Assembly (NCBI RefSeq): GCF_021654775.1
Contig: NZ_AP025343.1
Span: forward strand, 3,625,501 to 3,689,500
From: Paenibacillus azoreducens
GTDB lineage: Bacteria; Bacillota; Bacilli; Paenibacillales; Paenibacillaceae
Direction: 5' to 3'
Length of the DNA stretch: 64,000 bases
The notes under the pieces were generated by a model that saw only the letters and a program-made list of their open reading frames with translations, searched no databases and had not been told where the DNA came from. Positions 42,361 to 53,735 of the stretch are shown here, one piece after another (position 1 is the first letter of the stretch; each line of letters begins with the position of its first letter). The position numbers were made by a program, and so were the translations under genes.

Positions 42361-43809
42361 TTATTGGAAGTTTGCCGCATAAATGCCGGGACGCTTATGA
42401 TTCCATGGCCGGGCGGCTTCTAATTGACCAGCTAGCCGCAACAGCGCTGCTTCGTCGGCGAAGCGTCCGGCAAACTGCATCCCAATGGGCAAGCCGTCGG
42501 AGCTCCAACCGAGCGGCAGCGAAATAGCGGGCTGGCCCGTCGTATTAAAGAGACTTGTGAACGGAGCGTAAGTAAATACCTGTTCCAACCAGCGCCTTAC
42601 GTCGATTTCCGGATCGTTGGCGTTCAGCACGCCGAGCGGAAGCGGCGGAGAAGCGAGCGTCGGGGAAAGCAGTGCATCATACTGCTCAAAAAAACGGCCG
42701 ACGGATCGAGCGGCTTTCGCGCTGATATCGAGTGCTGTCAGCAGATCGTGGGCGGACAAGGAAGCGCCGTACCGGTACGTTTTCAGGATCGTTGCTTCAA
42801 GGTTATGTTCCGAAGGTATCCGGTTCAGTGCCTTCGAGAGCCGCTCGATCCCATGGTAGGTGTTGGCCGCCCAAAGGTTCATGGTTGCCTCGAACAATGC
42901 CTCGTCATCCACCTCCGGCAGGGCCTCCACCAATTCGTGCCCCAGTTCCTCGCATAAGCCGACGGTTTCATGCAATACCCGCAAGCATTCCTTATCAACG
43001 GGCGTGCCCGATAACGGATTTCCCGTCCACGCAATCCGCAACCGCCCCGGCTCCGCAGCTGCTTCTGCCGAAAAGGGACGACCCGGGCGCTCCGCCCAAG
43101 CATATGCTCCCGAATCGGGACCTGCTACCGCATCCAGCAGCGCAGCTGCATCGCGAACGCTTTTAGTCACGGCAAACTGAACACCAAGGCCGCTCAAGAC
43201 TTCTCCGTTGTCCGGTCCGTTGGGCGTTCTTCCACGTGTCGGCTTCAAGCCGACCAGACCGTTGCAAGACGCCGGAATGCGGATAGAACCGCCGCCGTCA
43301 TTGGCATGGGCAAGAGGCACGATGCCTGCCGCTACGGCTGCGGCCGAGCCGCCGCTTGAACCGCCGGGACTTTTTTCCGGATTCCAAGGGTTTCTCGTCG
43401 GCCCGTACAAGACTGCTTCCGTTGTTGCATTGAATCCAAATTCCGGCGCTGTGGTAGACCCTATCGCCACCAGACCCGCCTGACGGAACCGTCTCATCAG
43501 CTCGGAGTCGTACGGATAAATCATTCCTTCCCCCAACCGGCTGCCGCTATTGAGAGGCACTCCCGCGGCATGCAGAGTCGAATCCTTTAATAAAAATGGA
43601 ACACCTGTAAACGGTCCTTTCGGTAAAACAGACTCGCTTTCCTTTATCGCCAGTTCCTGCATGGAAACGGCTATTACGTTTAATTGCGGATTCACCAGCC
43701 GGATGGCTTCGCAAGCCAACGCCGTCAATTCCCGAGGCGCAACTTCCCCGCGCTTGACCAGCTCAGCCAGTCCCAGTCCGTCATATCTCGCATATTCGTA
43801 TAACTTCAT
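42361..43809 (-). CDS. amidase (amidase signature family)
   Basis: A 482-residue hydrolase. The Ser-cisSer-Lys triad is visible: Lys75 in PFLLKDS, the cis-Ser in SPGGSSGGSAAAVAAG (about residue 151), and the nucleophile Ser175 in DGGGSIRIPASCNGLVGLKPT. The C-terminal QPAISLPLGWSSDGLPIGMQF is typical. Family members cleave carboxylic amides; GatA of tRNA amidation is excluded because there are no gatB or gatC neighbours. ATG 43809 follows GAGGTGA. It is divergent from the MerR-methyltransferase gene 150 bp away, so that regulator may control it. Confidence 0.92.
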   Translation of the reverse strand: MKLYEYARYDGLGLAELVKRGEVAPRELTALACEAIRLVNPQLNVIAVSMQELAIKESESVLPKGPFTGVPFLLKDSTLHAAGVPLNSGSRLGEGMIYPYDSELMRRFRQAGLVAIGSTTAPEFGFNATTEAVLYGPTRNPWNPEKSPGGSSGGSAAAVAAGIVPLAHANDGGGSIRIPASCNGLVGLKPTRGRTPNGPDNGEVLSGLGVQFAVTKSVRDAAALLDAVAGPDSGAYAWAERPGRPFSAEAAAEPGRLRIAWTGNPLSGTPVDKECLRVLHETVGLCEELGHELVEALPEVDDEALFEATMNLWAANTYHGIERLSKALNRIPSEHNLEATILKTYRYGASLSAHDLLTALDISAKAARSVGRFFEQYDALLSPTLASPPLPLGVLNANDPEIDVRRWLEQVFTYAPFTSLFNTTGQPAISLPLGWSSDGLPIGMQFAGRFADEAALLRLAGQLEAARPWNHKRPGIYAANFQ

Positions 43810-43963
43810 TGCACTCACCTCTTTCTTGGTTATGCGCTTATCATAAGAGGTGGAGCATCCTTGAGATCAAGCCCGCCTTAAACCGGTTTTTCCAAAAAAA
43901 TCTAGAGGGCACCCATAAAAATGGCTTATTATTATATAAAAGTAAGAAATGGAGGTATATAGC

Positions 43964-45205
43964 ATGAAAATTGGGGCATTCGCCAAGAAGTTTGGCGTCT
44001 CCGTCGATACGGTCAGATACTACATTGAGTTGGAGCTGCTGCTACCGGATAAAAAGGCAAGCGCCCAATACGAGTTTACTCCTTCGTGCGTAGACGATAT
44101 GGCGTTTATCAATGAGATGAAGCAATATCATTTTACTCTTCAAGAGATCCGCCAAATGCTGTTGTTGAAGCGAATTGCCGATTTTACCGTCGCCGAAGAC
44201 GTCAACCGCTATTATCTTCGTTGGATGGACGAAAAAAAACAGCAGCTGAAGAGAGAAAAAGAGGAACTGGAAAACTCGCTTCGGCGGCTCGAAAACAAAT
44301 TGCTCGCTTTGCAAGACGAAACAAGATCGGACGCGGAGATTGGAGTTCCTTACTCTTTTTTGCCTTTGCTCTACTGTCCCTCATGCCGCATCCCGCTGCA
44401 GATCCGTAACGCTTGCCTTCAGGGAAAATATATGCTTAGCGCTCAGTTGAGCTGCTGCTGCTCTTATCGGGCGGAAATCAGGAACGGCATCCTGCTTACC
44501 TCGACTAAAAGAAACGCACGCTCTACCTATGCCTATGGCTATGACCACGAGCGTTTTAAATTGATCTCCTCCGCTTTTATCGGCCTTACGGAAAAGGGCA
44601 ACCTGTGGATGGCAAGACGTCTTATAAGCGAGTCTGCAAAGCATCGGCTGATTGTGGAAGCCAACGCTGACGTGTATGCGGTTCTGCCCAGATATATCTC
44701 GTCTCTCCCACCGGAAACGATGTATGTTTTTTGCGGTACGTCAAGCGAACTGCTCATCAGACTCCAAAAGCGGCTTACGCAGAGTCATGAAAATTTGCAG
44801 GCGCTTTACATCGTCAACGGCGATTGGCAGCTTCCTCTTGCTCCCGCAACCGTCGACTTGATCGTCGACAGCTTCTCGTTCAACGATTTCTCGTTGGAAA
44901 ACCGGCTCTTTCCGCTTCTCCCGATGCTGCCTTATCTTAAGCCGGACGCCCGAGTGCTTGGACAGTACTTGTATTACCAGCCGCCAGCGGCTTCGCTCTC
45001 GTGGATTCGTCATTTGTTTCCGCAAGCGCATGAGCGGACCTATTATCCAGAATATTTGAATGAGAACTTCTTCCGTATCGGCATGGAGTTATCCGAGTGC
45101 GAGCCGCTTGGTTGCACGAAGGATCCGGGCAGCTATTTACGCTATCACGTTCCGAATGAAAAACTTCATCTGTTGGCTTACTTGGCTACATCATCACATT
45201 CTTGA
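43964..45205 (+). CDS. MerR-type regulator fused to a zinc ribbon and methyltransferase-like domain
   Basis: A 413-residue protein. Residues 1-70 are a MerR helix-turn-helix (IGAFAKKFGVSVDTVRYYIE); about 85-130 is a charged coiled coil (EKKQQLKREKEELENSLRRL). A Cys cluster YCPSCRIPL followed by CLQGKY and LSCCCSY resembles the zinc ribbon at the start of RlmA-type 23S rRNA methyltransferases. The remaining 230 residues have a Rossmann-like order, but the glycine-rich SAM motif is replaced by MYVFCGTSSELL, so catalysis is doubtful and the domain may only bind a ligand. ATG 43964 follows GGAGG at eight bases. Divergent from an amidase gene. Confidence 0.8.
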   Translation: MKIGAFAKKFGVSVDTVRYYIELELLLPDKKASAQYEFTPSCVDDMAFINEMKQYHFTLQEIRQMLLLKRIADFTVAEDVNRYYLRWMDEKKQQLKREKEELENSLRRLENKLLALQDETRSDAEIGVPYSFLPLLYCPSCRIPLQIRNACLQGKYMLSAQLSCCCSYRAEIRNGILLTSTKRNARSTYAYGYDHERFKLISSAFIGLTEKGNLWMARRLISESAKHRLIVEANADVYAVLPRYISSLPPETMYVFCGTSSELLIRLQKRLTQSHENLQALYIVNGDWQLPLAPATVDLIVDSFSFNDFSLENRLFPLLPMLPYLKPDARVLGQYLYYQPPAASLSWIRHLFPQAHERTYYPEYLNENFFRIGMELSECEPLGCTKDPGSYLRYHVPNEKLHLLAYLATSSHS

Positions 45206-45459
45206 AGCATGTGTATCCTGATAGAATAATCCGAAATCGGAATAGAAAAATCCCTCCGATCTGGCAGCAGTGTCATCACTGTAACTACAGGCATGATCAA
45301 TGGGAAAGCAATGCTTCTGATCTGTCTCCACTCGACCTTGGAGCCGAGTTACGGGTGCCGTTTTTCTTAGATCCATCACTAATTGTGGATCTTGCTCATC
45401 CTTTTTTGTTAATATGATGCTGTTTTTTTATGATGAGGTTCTATTGACGTAATCAGCTA

Positions 45460-48066
<2,607 letters not shown>

Positions 48067-48208
48067 CTAACCATTAGATTGAGAAAAAAACATTTGACAA
48101 GAGTTTAACCGGAATGTTACACTTAAGATGTAAGATGAAATACTTATGTCCATATTTAATTTGACAGTGGTGATCCGATTATATCATCATGTCTATTTAT
48201 GTGCAATA

Positions 48209-48245
48209 TTAAAGAACCTGGCCAAATTGTCCAGGTTCTTTTTGA
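48209..48245. terminator. hairpin terminator between Rph and the 48.5-kb gene
   Basis: AAGAACCTGG (48212-48221) pairs perfectly with CCAGGTTCTT (48231-48240); TTTT follows on the plus strand and TTTAAT on the minus strand. It may end the minus-strand transcript from 48461. The rest of 48055-48460 holds the Rph promoter region and a repeat copy. Confidence 0.7.
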
Positions 48246-48259
48246 AGATTATAGAATTT

Positions 48260-48361
48260 AATTTTAAGCGGAGCTTAAGAAATCCTATAATCGCAAGAAA
48301 AACATCCGCTAAATGCGGTCTGTCTTCCTAGAAAGTACGTCGATAGACGTTTTTCTTATCT
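48260..48361 (-). repeat. dispersed ~110-bp repeat, reverse copy
   Basis: On the minus strand this copy reads GATAAGAAAAACGTC, TATCGACGT, then the core GACAGACCGC (48315-48324) and ATTTAGCGGATG. The first 65 bases are nearly identical to the tandem units at 39.5 kb; the distal half differs in sequence. Confidence 0.8.
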
Positions 48362-48460
48362 CTATCATTCGCTTGTCTATTGCCCTATTTTGATCAATCA
48401 TGGTTTTATATTACCGGAGTTGTTGCCGCTCTTGTGTCATTAGACACTTTTCTTCCAGAC

Positions 48461-48925
48461 TTAATATTCGCCTTTAATTACAAAAAACGAACCCCGAATT
48501 GTTCCAGCTAATTTAGACTTCTGCCTAGCGAACTTAAACTTTCCTTCTAATTCTTTGGGTACCTCCATCCCCTCAGAAAGCTTAAAACCAACGGCCCGCT
48601 TCTTAGGGTCATCAATCGTATACATCACATTGAGCCCCAGACCATCCTCATAAAAGACGTAGGTAAATTGGATATTTTCCGCTTGAAAACGCGACGTTTC
48701 CAAAGGTTTGGCCGCAAACTCGATATCACGTTCTTCTTTTAAAATCCGGTTCACATACTCAAGGGTCTCCCGGCTTTCGCTGGCGGGCACAACCGTAAAC
48801 TCATGCTTGTATTTGTTCATAATGTAACGGGCTTCATTCGCGCGCAAACCGGCAAGCGCTTCTGCGACAGGTGAAGATTCTAAACCAATCGTGGACACAT
48901 TTTTAAAATCAACGATATAGGACAT
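48461..48925 (-). CDS. conserved-looking protein of unknown function
   Basis: A 154-residue soluble protein with no signal peptide or membrane segment. The N-terminal third is helical (PVAEALAGLRANEARYIMNKY); the middle has alternating beta strands (IQFTYVFYEDGLGLNVMYTIDD), and the C-terminus is basic, ending in GTIRGSFFVIKGEY. I do not recognise the family. It is 88 bp downstream of the GyrI-like gene on the same strand and shares its lower GC content, so the two were probably acquired together. A ribosome binding site (GGAGG) is present upstream. Confidence 0.6.
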   Translation of the reverse strand: MSYIVDFKNVSTIGLESSPVAEALAGLRANEARYIMNKYKHEFTVVPASESRETLEYVNRILKEERDIEFAAKPLETSRFQAENIQFTYVFYEDGLGLNVMYTIDDPKKRAVGFKLSEGMEVPKELEGKFKFARQKSKLAGTIRGSFFVIKGEY

Positions 48926-49012
48926 TTCTGTTCCTCCTAAAAGTTTTGCGAGCGTTACATCTTAGAGCATACTTCGAGCAAAACTCGCATCGGAAGCATT
49001 CGCATATCTCTT

Positions 49013-49492
49013 CTATTTTTTAACGACAGGAATCCACATTTCACCAAATACTAAGCCGTCTCGCTGCCCCATCTCAACCGTTGCATTTGGCCCGCCAACA
49101 TAGGCAAAATTCTTTGCCTCTGGCAGCACTTGACCAAAGGCAATGCCGGCAAGCTTATTACTCAACTCATCAGCGGTATTTCCTTCCCCTTTAACAACCA
49201 GGTATTCCCCTTTAGGAAACTGGATTACTCTGGTCGCTTCTGGTAACGATGCCTCTGTCATGACGCCAGCATAGTGCATCATCTTGCCATTCACTGCTTC
49301 GTTTACGGCAAAAATATAATCATTTGTGGCTAGGGCTTTTAAATTGTCAAGCGTACCATCTTGTTTGACGGCTGACCAAAAGTCAGCCTTTTCCTTGTTT
49401 ATGCCAGCATAGTCAGTGTAATCGCTCTTAAGCTCGGTTCCAATACCTAAAACGGTAAAACTGTCTTTTTCCTCCAACTTATATTGTGCCAT
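49013..49492 (-). CDS. GyrI-like small-molecule-binding (effector-binding) domain protein
   Basis: A 159-residue protein with the GyrI/AraC effector-binding fold: KDSFTVLGIGTELK at the first strand, WSAVKQDGTLDNL, and the repeat half VIQFPKGEYLVVKGEG then FGEMWIPVVKK at the end. Stand-alone members bind small hydrophobic molecules and can protect gyrase or act as drug sinks. ATG 49492 follows GGAGG at nine bases. It is divergent from the WYL regulator at 49599, with only 106 bp between, so that regulator probably controls it. Confidence 0.8.
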   Translation of the reverse strand: MAQYKLEEKDSFTVLGIGTELKSDYTDYAGINKEKADFWSAVKQDGTLDNLKALATNDYIFAVNEAVNGKMMHYAGVMTEASLPEATRVIQFPKGEYLVVKGEGNTADELSNKLAGIAFGQVLPEAKNFAYVGGPNATVEMGQRDGLVFGEMWIPVVKK

Positions 49493-49598
49493 TTTCAAAA
49501 TCCTCCTTTTTAAATGAACCAAATGATTTGTCTTTTCACTTGATGGGTTTATAATAGCCTTAAATCATGTCAAAAAATGATACTGTTTAGGAGGCTCC

Positions 49599-50615
49599 AT
49601 GAAAAAAGTTGAACGGATAAATATTATCATGCGCTATATCAACAACCGCGCTCACTTTACAATTACCGAAATCATGCAAGAATTTAACATCTCTCGTTCG
49701 ACAGCTATTAGAGATATCAGGGAAATTGAAGCCATGGGGATGCCGCTTGTCGCTGAAGTTGGGAGGGATGGAGGTTATTTTGTTATGAATAACTCAGTCC
49801 TGCCCACGGTTCGTTTTACCGATAATGAGATTAAAGCTCTTTTTATTGCTTTTATGGCCACAAGAAATCAACAACTCCCTTATCTGAAGAGCCGTCAGTC
49901 TTTAGCTGAAAAATTACTAGGCCTCATCTCAGAAAACCAGCAAGATGACCTTGTTCTTTTAAATCAAATATTGCTTTTTGAAGGGACTAACCCCAATAAT
50001 CCCGATCTGCTTGATCTGTCGGACCTACCCCATCCCATGTTAGAAAAACTTATCCAAATCCTTCTTTTGGACAGCTATTTACTAGTTACCATCCAAGAAG
50101 AGAAAGTAATAAAGTCTTATCCAATTTATCTCTTGCACCTTTATCGCGAAAAAAGCGTTTGGCTGATTGAAGGCTTTGATTTGAAGGAAGAAAAAAGAAG
50201 GATTTTTCCTGTTGATGATCTTGCCGATGTAGAACCTTACCCTGAGAAAAAAAGAGTAAGCAAGAAAAAGATTCTAGAAAAACTAAGTAAGCAGGAAGAA
50301 GTCATCAACCTTGTCATTGAACTTGGTCCAAAGGCGATTGCCCAGTTCAAAAAATACCATCCTTTAAAAGTTTCAATTTCCTATACGAATCCTTACCAAA
50401 CCACAGCCGTTCTAAAGACTTTTATCAATGTCAATCATTCAGAAGAATTAACCGAAATAACAAATTGGCTGCTTTTCCTAGGTGGGGATATCAAGGTCAG
50501 GGAAGTGCCAAAAGAAGTCCTAGAAGGTTTACAAGAGAGATTATGCTTATATACCAATAGCATTCCCAGCAATGCGCAGAAAATAACCGATGACTCCGTA
50601 AAAATCTATAATTGA
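49599..50615 (+). CDS. YafY-type WYL-domain transcriptional regulator
   Basis: A 338-residue regulator. The N-terminal HTH_11 winged helix (IIMRYINNRAHFTITEIM, ISRSTAIRDIREIE, and the wing VGRDGGYFV) is followed by a WYL-type ligand domain around SYPIYLLHLYREKSVWLIEGFD and a C-terminal extension. Codon use is AT-rich compared with the sugar loci. AGGAGG precedes the ATG. WYL regulators respond to nucleotides or small ligands and usually act on divergent genes; here these are the GyrI-like protein and the unknown protein. Confidence 0.88.
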   Translation: MKKVERINIIMRYINNRAHFTITEIMQEFNISRSTAIRDIREIEAMGMPLVAEVGRDGGYFVMNNSVLPTVRFTDNEIKALFIAFMATRNQQLPYLKSRQSLAEKLLGLISENQQDDLVLLNQILLFEGTNPNNPDLLDLSDLPHPMLEKLIQILLLDSYLLVTIQEEKVIKSYPIYLLHLYREKSVWLIEGFDLKEEKRRIFPVDDLADVEPYPEKKRVSKKKILEKLSKQEEVINLVIELGPKAIAQFKKYHPLKVSISYTNPYQTTAVLKTFINVNHSEELTEITNWLLFLGGDIKVREVPKEVLEGLQERLCLYTNSIPSNAQKITDDSVKIYN

Positions 50616-50751
50616 AAGACGACTATCTTTTGTTTCCCGATTTTTTTAGGTACTGTAACGCCTAACCATGACGCAACGTAAAATCAAACCTTGCAGGGGT
50701 CTGCATGCTTGGTAAGCTTTAAGGCGATCCCTTGGGCTGAGCGTTTTTTTC

Positions 50752-51780
50752 TTATATTTTCTTATAGTCGATCTTCATGATCCCTTTCACCAGACTTGGC
50801 CATTTCGGATTCGCTGGGCAATACTTTTTCCCGACTTTCTCAATGGTGGTATAGCCTTTCTTCACGTAATTCTTCGAGAGTAGTTGGCCGAATTTCTCCA
50901 CGCAATCTTCTTTCGAATCAAAATAGAACGCGTTCTTGTTCGAACCTCCTGTTGCGTTCAGCCCGAACAAATTGTTCTTCTTCCTCGCAAGCTTGCTTCT
51001 TCCATTGCCGCTCTCGAGCTTCATGACCGCAATTGTGAAATAGGCATTAATGCCGTACTTATCTTCGATTTCGAGCACCGCTTCTTCGAGTTCATGTCCC
51101 TCAAGCGCCGTTCCGCGGAAGATTTCCTTAATATGCGATGCTTCCAATCCCGAAACCGAACGAATCGATGACGACGGTGCCGAAGGTTTGGCAGAGGACC
51201 GCTTTGCAGCCGGCTTGACCGAAGTCTTCGGAATTGTTCGCGCAGGGCGTTTCGTCATGGTCGCAGAATCCGGTAACAATGTCGACGTCTGCCCTTCAAT
51301 TTTTTTCGCATAACCACTATGTACGTATCCACCAACCTTAAGCTTAAGCCATCCGTTTTCCGTCACATCGTCGATTTGCAGCATATTGCCTTGCTCTTGT
51401 ACCGCGAGAATCCGGGATTCCGCAGTCGGCTCGCTTCGAACATTCAAATAAGTCGCAGTCACTTGATACGTGCGCGGTTGTTCCGTCCCGGATAAATTCA
51501 ATGCACGCATGGATTTTCGCATATGTAATTTTTCAGAATTCAAAGCTTCGGCCTGCAGGGATGGCGAGGATGTAGGAGCATGGGGAACGGTAGGCGAATA
51601 TACAGGGGACAACACGTTGGGAAAAATAACGGGCGGACTCGATTCTTGAACAGACATTGCCAACTTATCGTGCTTCTGCCCATCAGCGACCCGACTCGGC
51701 AAAAAATCCATACCGATAGTAAGTAGCATACTTATACAAATCACATATACGAACCATTGTTGCTTGAATATTTTACGCAT
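50752..51780 (-). CDS. SH3-domain N-acetylglucosaminidase (GH73-like)
   Basis: A 342-residue secreted protein with an N-terminal membrane anchor or signal (about residues 8-25), a Pro/Ser-rich linker, a bacterial SH3 domain (about 104-163: VTATYLNVRSEPTAESRIL to GYVHSGYAKKI), a Lys/Ala/Ser-rich linker, and a glucosaminidase domain with AVMKLESGNGRSKLARKKNNLFGLNA. The catalytic Glu is in LESGNG. It hydrolyses peptidoglycan, probably in remodelling or cell separation. ATG 51780 follows GAGGTG. It is monocistronic. Confidence 0.87.
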   Translation of the reverse strand: MRKIFKQQWFVYVICISMLLTIGMDFLPSRVADGQKHDKLAMSVQESSPPVIFPNVLSPVYSPTVPHAPTSSPSLQAEALNSEKLHMRKSMRALNLSGTEQPRTYQVTATYLNVRSEPTAESRILAVQEQGNMLQIDDVTENGWLKLKVGGYVHSGYAKKIEGQTSTLLPDSATMTKRPARTIPKTSVKPAAKRSSAKPSAPSSSIRSVSGLEASHIKEIFRGTALEGHELEEAVLEIEDKYGINAYFTIAVMKLESGNGRSKLARKKNNLFGLNATGGSNKNAFYFDSKEDCVEKFGQLLSKNYVKKGYTTIEKVGKKYCPANPKWPSLVKGIMKIDYKKI

Positions 51781-51928
51781 GAACACACCTCTTCCTAGTA
51801 AAGTGATGAATGTGTGATTATGATGTTATACGCGTTCGATTCTTCATCAAGTTCGTAAGATCTATTTGTCCTACAATATGTAACAAAACTGAAACTTATT
51901 CATCGCGTTCTTTATCATGCATTTCACA

Positions 51929-52008
51929 CAGACAGACCGCGATTAGCGGCAGTTTTTCTTGCGCTAAGGATGCGGAGGCTCCGAAACATATACTTTTTCT
52001 TATATCAA
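51929..52008 (+). repeat. dispersed ~110-bp repeat, partial copy
   Basis: This copy starts at the core GACAGACCGC (51931-51940), then GATTAGCGG and a distal half ending TATACTTTTTCTTATATC, and lacks the upstream ACGTC/GACGT stem. It lies between the glucosaminidase start and the terminator of the beta-helix gene. Confidence 0.65.
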
Positions 52009-52043
52009 AAAAAACATCGCCTTCCTTAGAAGGCGATGTTTTT
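52006..52043. terminator. bidirectional terminator of the beta-helix gene
   Basis: AACATCGCCTTC (52013-52024) pairs perfectly with GAAGGCGATGTT (52029-52040) across CTTA, with T-runs on both sides. It lies 40 bp past the gene stop. Confidence 0.9.
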
Positions 52044-52083
52044 GCAAAGCATTGAACCCTATTCAATTGGACATGACATATCT

Positions 52084-53610
52084 TTATTCGTACGCTCCGA
52101 TATTAACGGCTGCACCCTGCACCCTGGCATTGCCGTCAAGATCATATTCTCCAATGATCGCGGTGTCCGTCGAGCCGGCATCAATCGCCGGCGACGTAGG
52201 CTGAAGGTGAAAATCGTTCAACGAAACGTTAACGAACTTAGGGTCGGCAAAAATGGAATGTGCATCATTGCCTGTTCCCGTTTTGTATGCAGAGAAGCCG
52301 GTGTACTCTTTGTTTTTCCACGTCCAGGATGCATTGGCGTTTCCGCCAGGCGCGAAGTAAAGGTTGTAATCGACGATATTCCCCGTATTTTTAGTGTATT
52401 CATTATAAATGAGGACATCGGAGGAGTCAGCTACCATGATGTTGTTTTTAATGACGTTATTTTGCGTATCGTACTGAACGTATAGTTGGCCGTTTCCACC
52501 GCCCAAGGAGTCGTTTTTATAAAGCGTATTGTTGACGATTTTGCAATTGACGGTGGAGCCGCGCTTCGTGTCATATCCGCCCATGGCAATGCCGGTCAAG
52601 CGATTTTTGTAAATCAAATTGCTGCGTATGGATATGTTGCTTGTCGACTTGCCGGCATGTTCGGATGCAATTTCGATGCCGATGTCGTTATTGTAGCTGT
52701 AGTTTTGCTCAATGACGCTGTCTTTGCCCCCATCGACATAAATCCCGCCTGCTTCCGTGCTGCCTTTCTCGTAGGATGGATTATTACTGGACGTGATATT
52801 GTAGACCTTATTGCCTTTTATAAGTCCGTTTCGTGCCTGATCGTAAGCGGCGTTCGGAGACTTTCCTTCAAAGCCGATTACGTCGATCCCGATGTTGTCG
52901 TTGTCGTGAATCACGTTGTCCGTGATTTTGTACGCGTCGACATTGCCGTTCACCACAAGCGATTCGCTGGAGCCAAGTACGAGATTATATAGCTCGTTGC
53001 CGTCAATCGTAATGTTGTTGATCGATTCCGGCGCTTTGGTGCCATATACGGCGATCCCATGGGCGTCCCTGCCTGACAAACCTGATCCCTTTGGAGTAGC
53101 CGTATTTTTAATGTCATGGACCTTATTATTCGATAAGGTAATGTAACTGCCCGAACCATGCACATAGATACCGACCGGCATGACACCGTTTGTTGTCGTA
53201 GTATAATTCCGGATTTCAAAGCCGTTAATCGTGATGTATTTAGCATCGGTCAGATCGACGATTCCTTCCGAGCCGCTTACCGTAAGCCCGGTACCATCGA
53301 TAATAGGCACTTCAGAAGCATAATTCGAAAACGTGATAGCTCCTTGCTCTGCAGACCCGGAACGGGTGATTTTCAACTTTTGGTTATAGACGCCTCCGCG
53401 CACGTAGATCTTGCTGCCAGGCACGGCAACGTCGGCTGCGTGCTGCAGCGTTTTCCAAGGCGAGGCGATCGTTCCGGCATTCGAATCACTACCGCTTGGA
53501 GATACATAATACTCTCCCCCTTCCGCTAAAACCTTCGTCGGAGCAGCATCTCCAAAGGATGCCCCTAGGAAGGCAATACTCAAACCAATAATCATACCGA
53601 ATTTCAACAT
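52084..53610 (-). CDS. secreted right-handed parallel beta-helix protein (pectate lyase-like)
   Basis: A 508-residue protein with a signal peptide (about residues 1-29) and then a parallel beta-helix: repeated short strands such as ITINGFEIRNY, ITLSNNKVHDI, ITIDGNELYNL and IEQNYSYNN stack through residues 55-430. The start YYVSPSGSDSNAGTIASPWKTLQHA is typical of PL9-type and related polysaccharide lyases, and the C-terminus has the TSPAIDAGS...DLDGNARVQG motif of choice-of-anchor domains. It probably cuts acidic polysaccharide outside the cell. Its neighbours, GH4, kinase and sugar importer, fit pectin-type or similar substrates. AAGGAGATG precedes the ATG. Confidence 0.85.
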   Translation of the reverse strand: MLKFGMIIGLSIAFLGASFGDAAPTKVLAEGGEYYVSPSGSDSNAGTIASPWKTLQHAADVAVPGSKIYVRGGVYNQKLKITRSGSAEQGAITFSNYASEVPIIDGTGLTVSGSEGIVDLTDAKYITINGFEIRNYTTTTNGVMPVGIYVHGSGSYITLSNNKVHDIKNTATPKGSGLSGRDAHGIAVYGTKAPESINNITIDGNELYNLVLGSSESLVVNGNVDAYKITDNVIHDNDNIGIDVIGFEGKSPNAAYDQARNGLIKGNKVYNITSSNNPSYEKGSTEAGGIYVDGGKDSVIEQNYSYNNDIGIEIASEHAGKSTSNISIRSNLIYKNRLTGIAMGGYDTKRGSTVNCKIVNNTLYKNDSLGGGNGQLYVQYDTQNNVIKNNIMVADSSDVLIYNEYTKNTGNIVDYNLYFAPGGNANASWTWKNKEYTGFSAYKTGTGNDAHSIFADPKFVNVSLNDFHLQPTSPAIDAGSTDTAIIGEYDLDGNARVQGAAVNIGAYE

Positions 53611-53690
53611 GTTTTTTTGTCATCTCCTTTAATATTAGTTTTTTAAAACTAGCTTTTTCCACTTCCCGATGGACTCAAATGCATCTTTTG

Positions 53691-53723
53691 CAGGCAGCCA
53701 AGAGAGCTTTGCATGGCTGCCTG
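53691..53723. other. strong hairpin, possible weak terminator
   Basis: CAGGCAGCCA (53691-53700) and TGGCTGCCTG (53714-53723) are perfect 10-bp arms. It lies just past the PfkB stop on the minus strand but lacks a T-run there, so it may end or stabilise that transcript. Confidence 0.5.
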
Positions 53724-53735
53724 CTTTGCTATAGG

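Noticed and set aside
45202..45417. Plus-strand ORF with a Cys-His-rich segment after the MerR fusion
   Set aside because: It begins within the end of the previous gene, with no ATG or ribosome binding site, and no recognised family.
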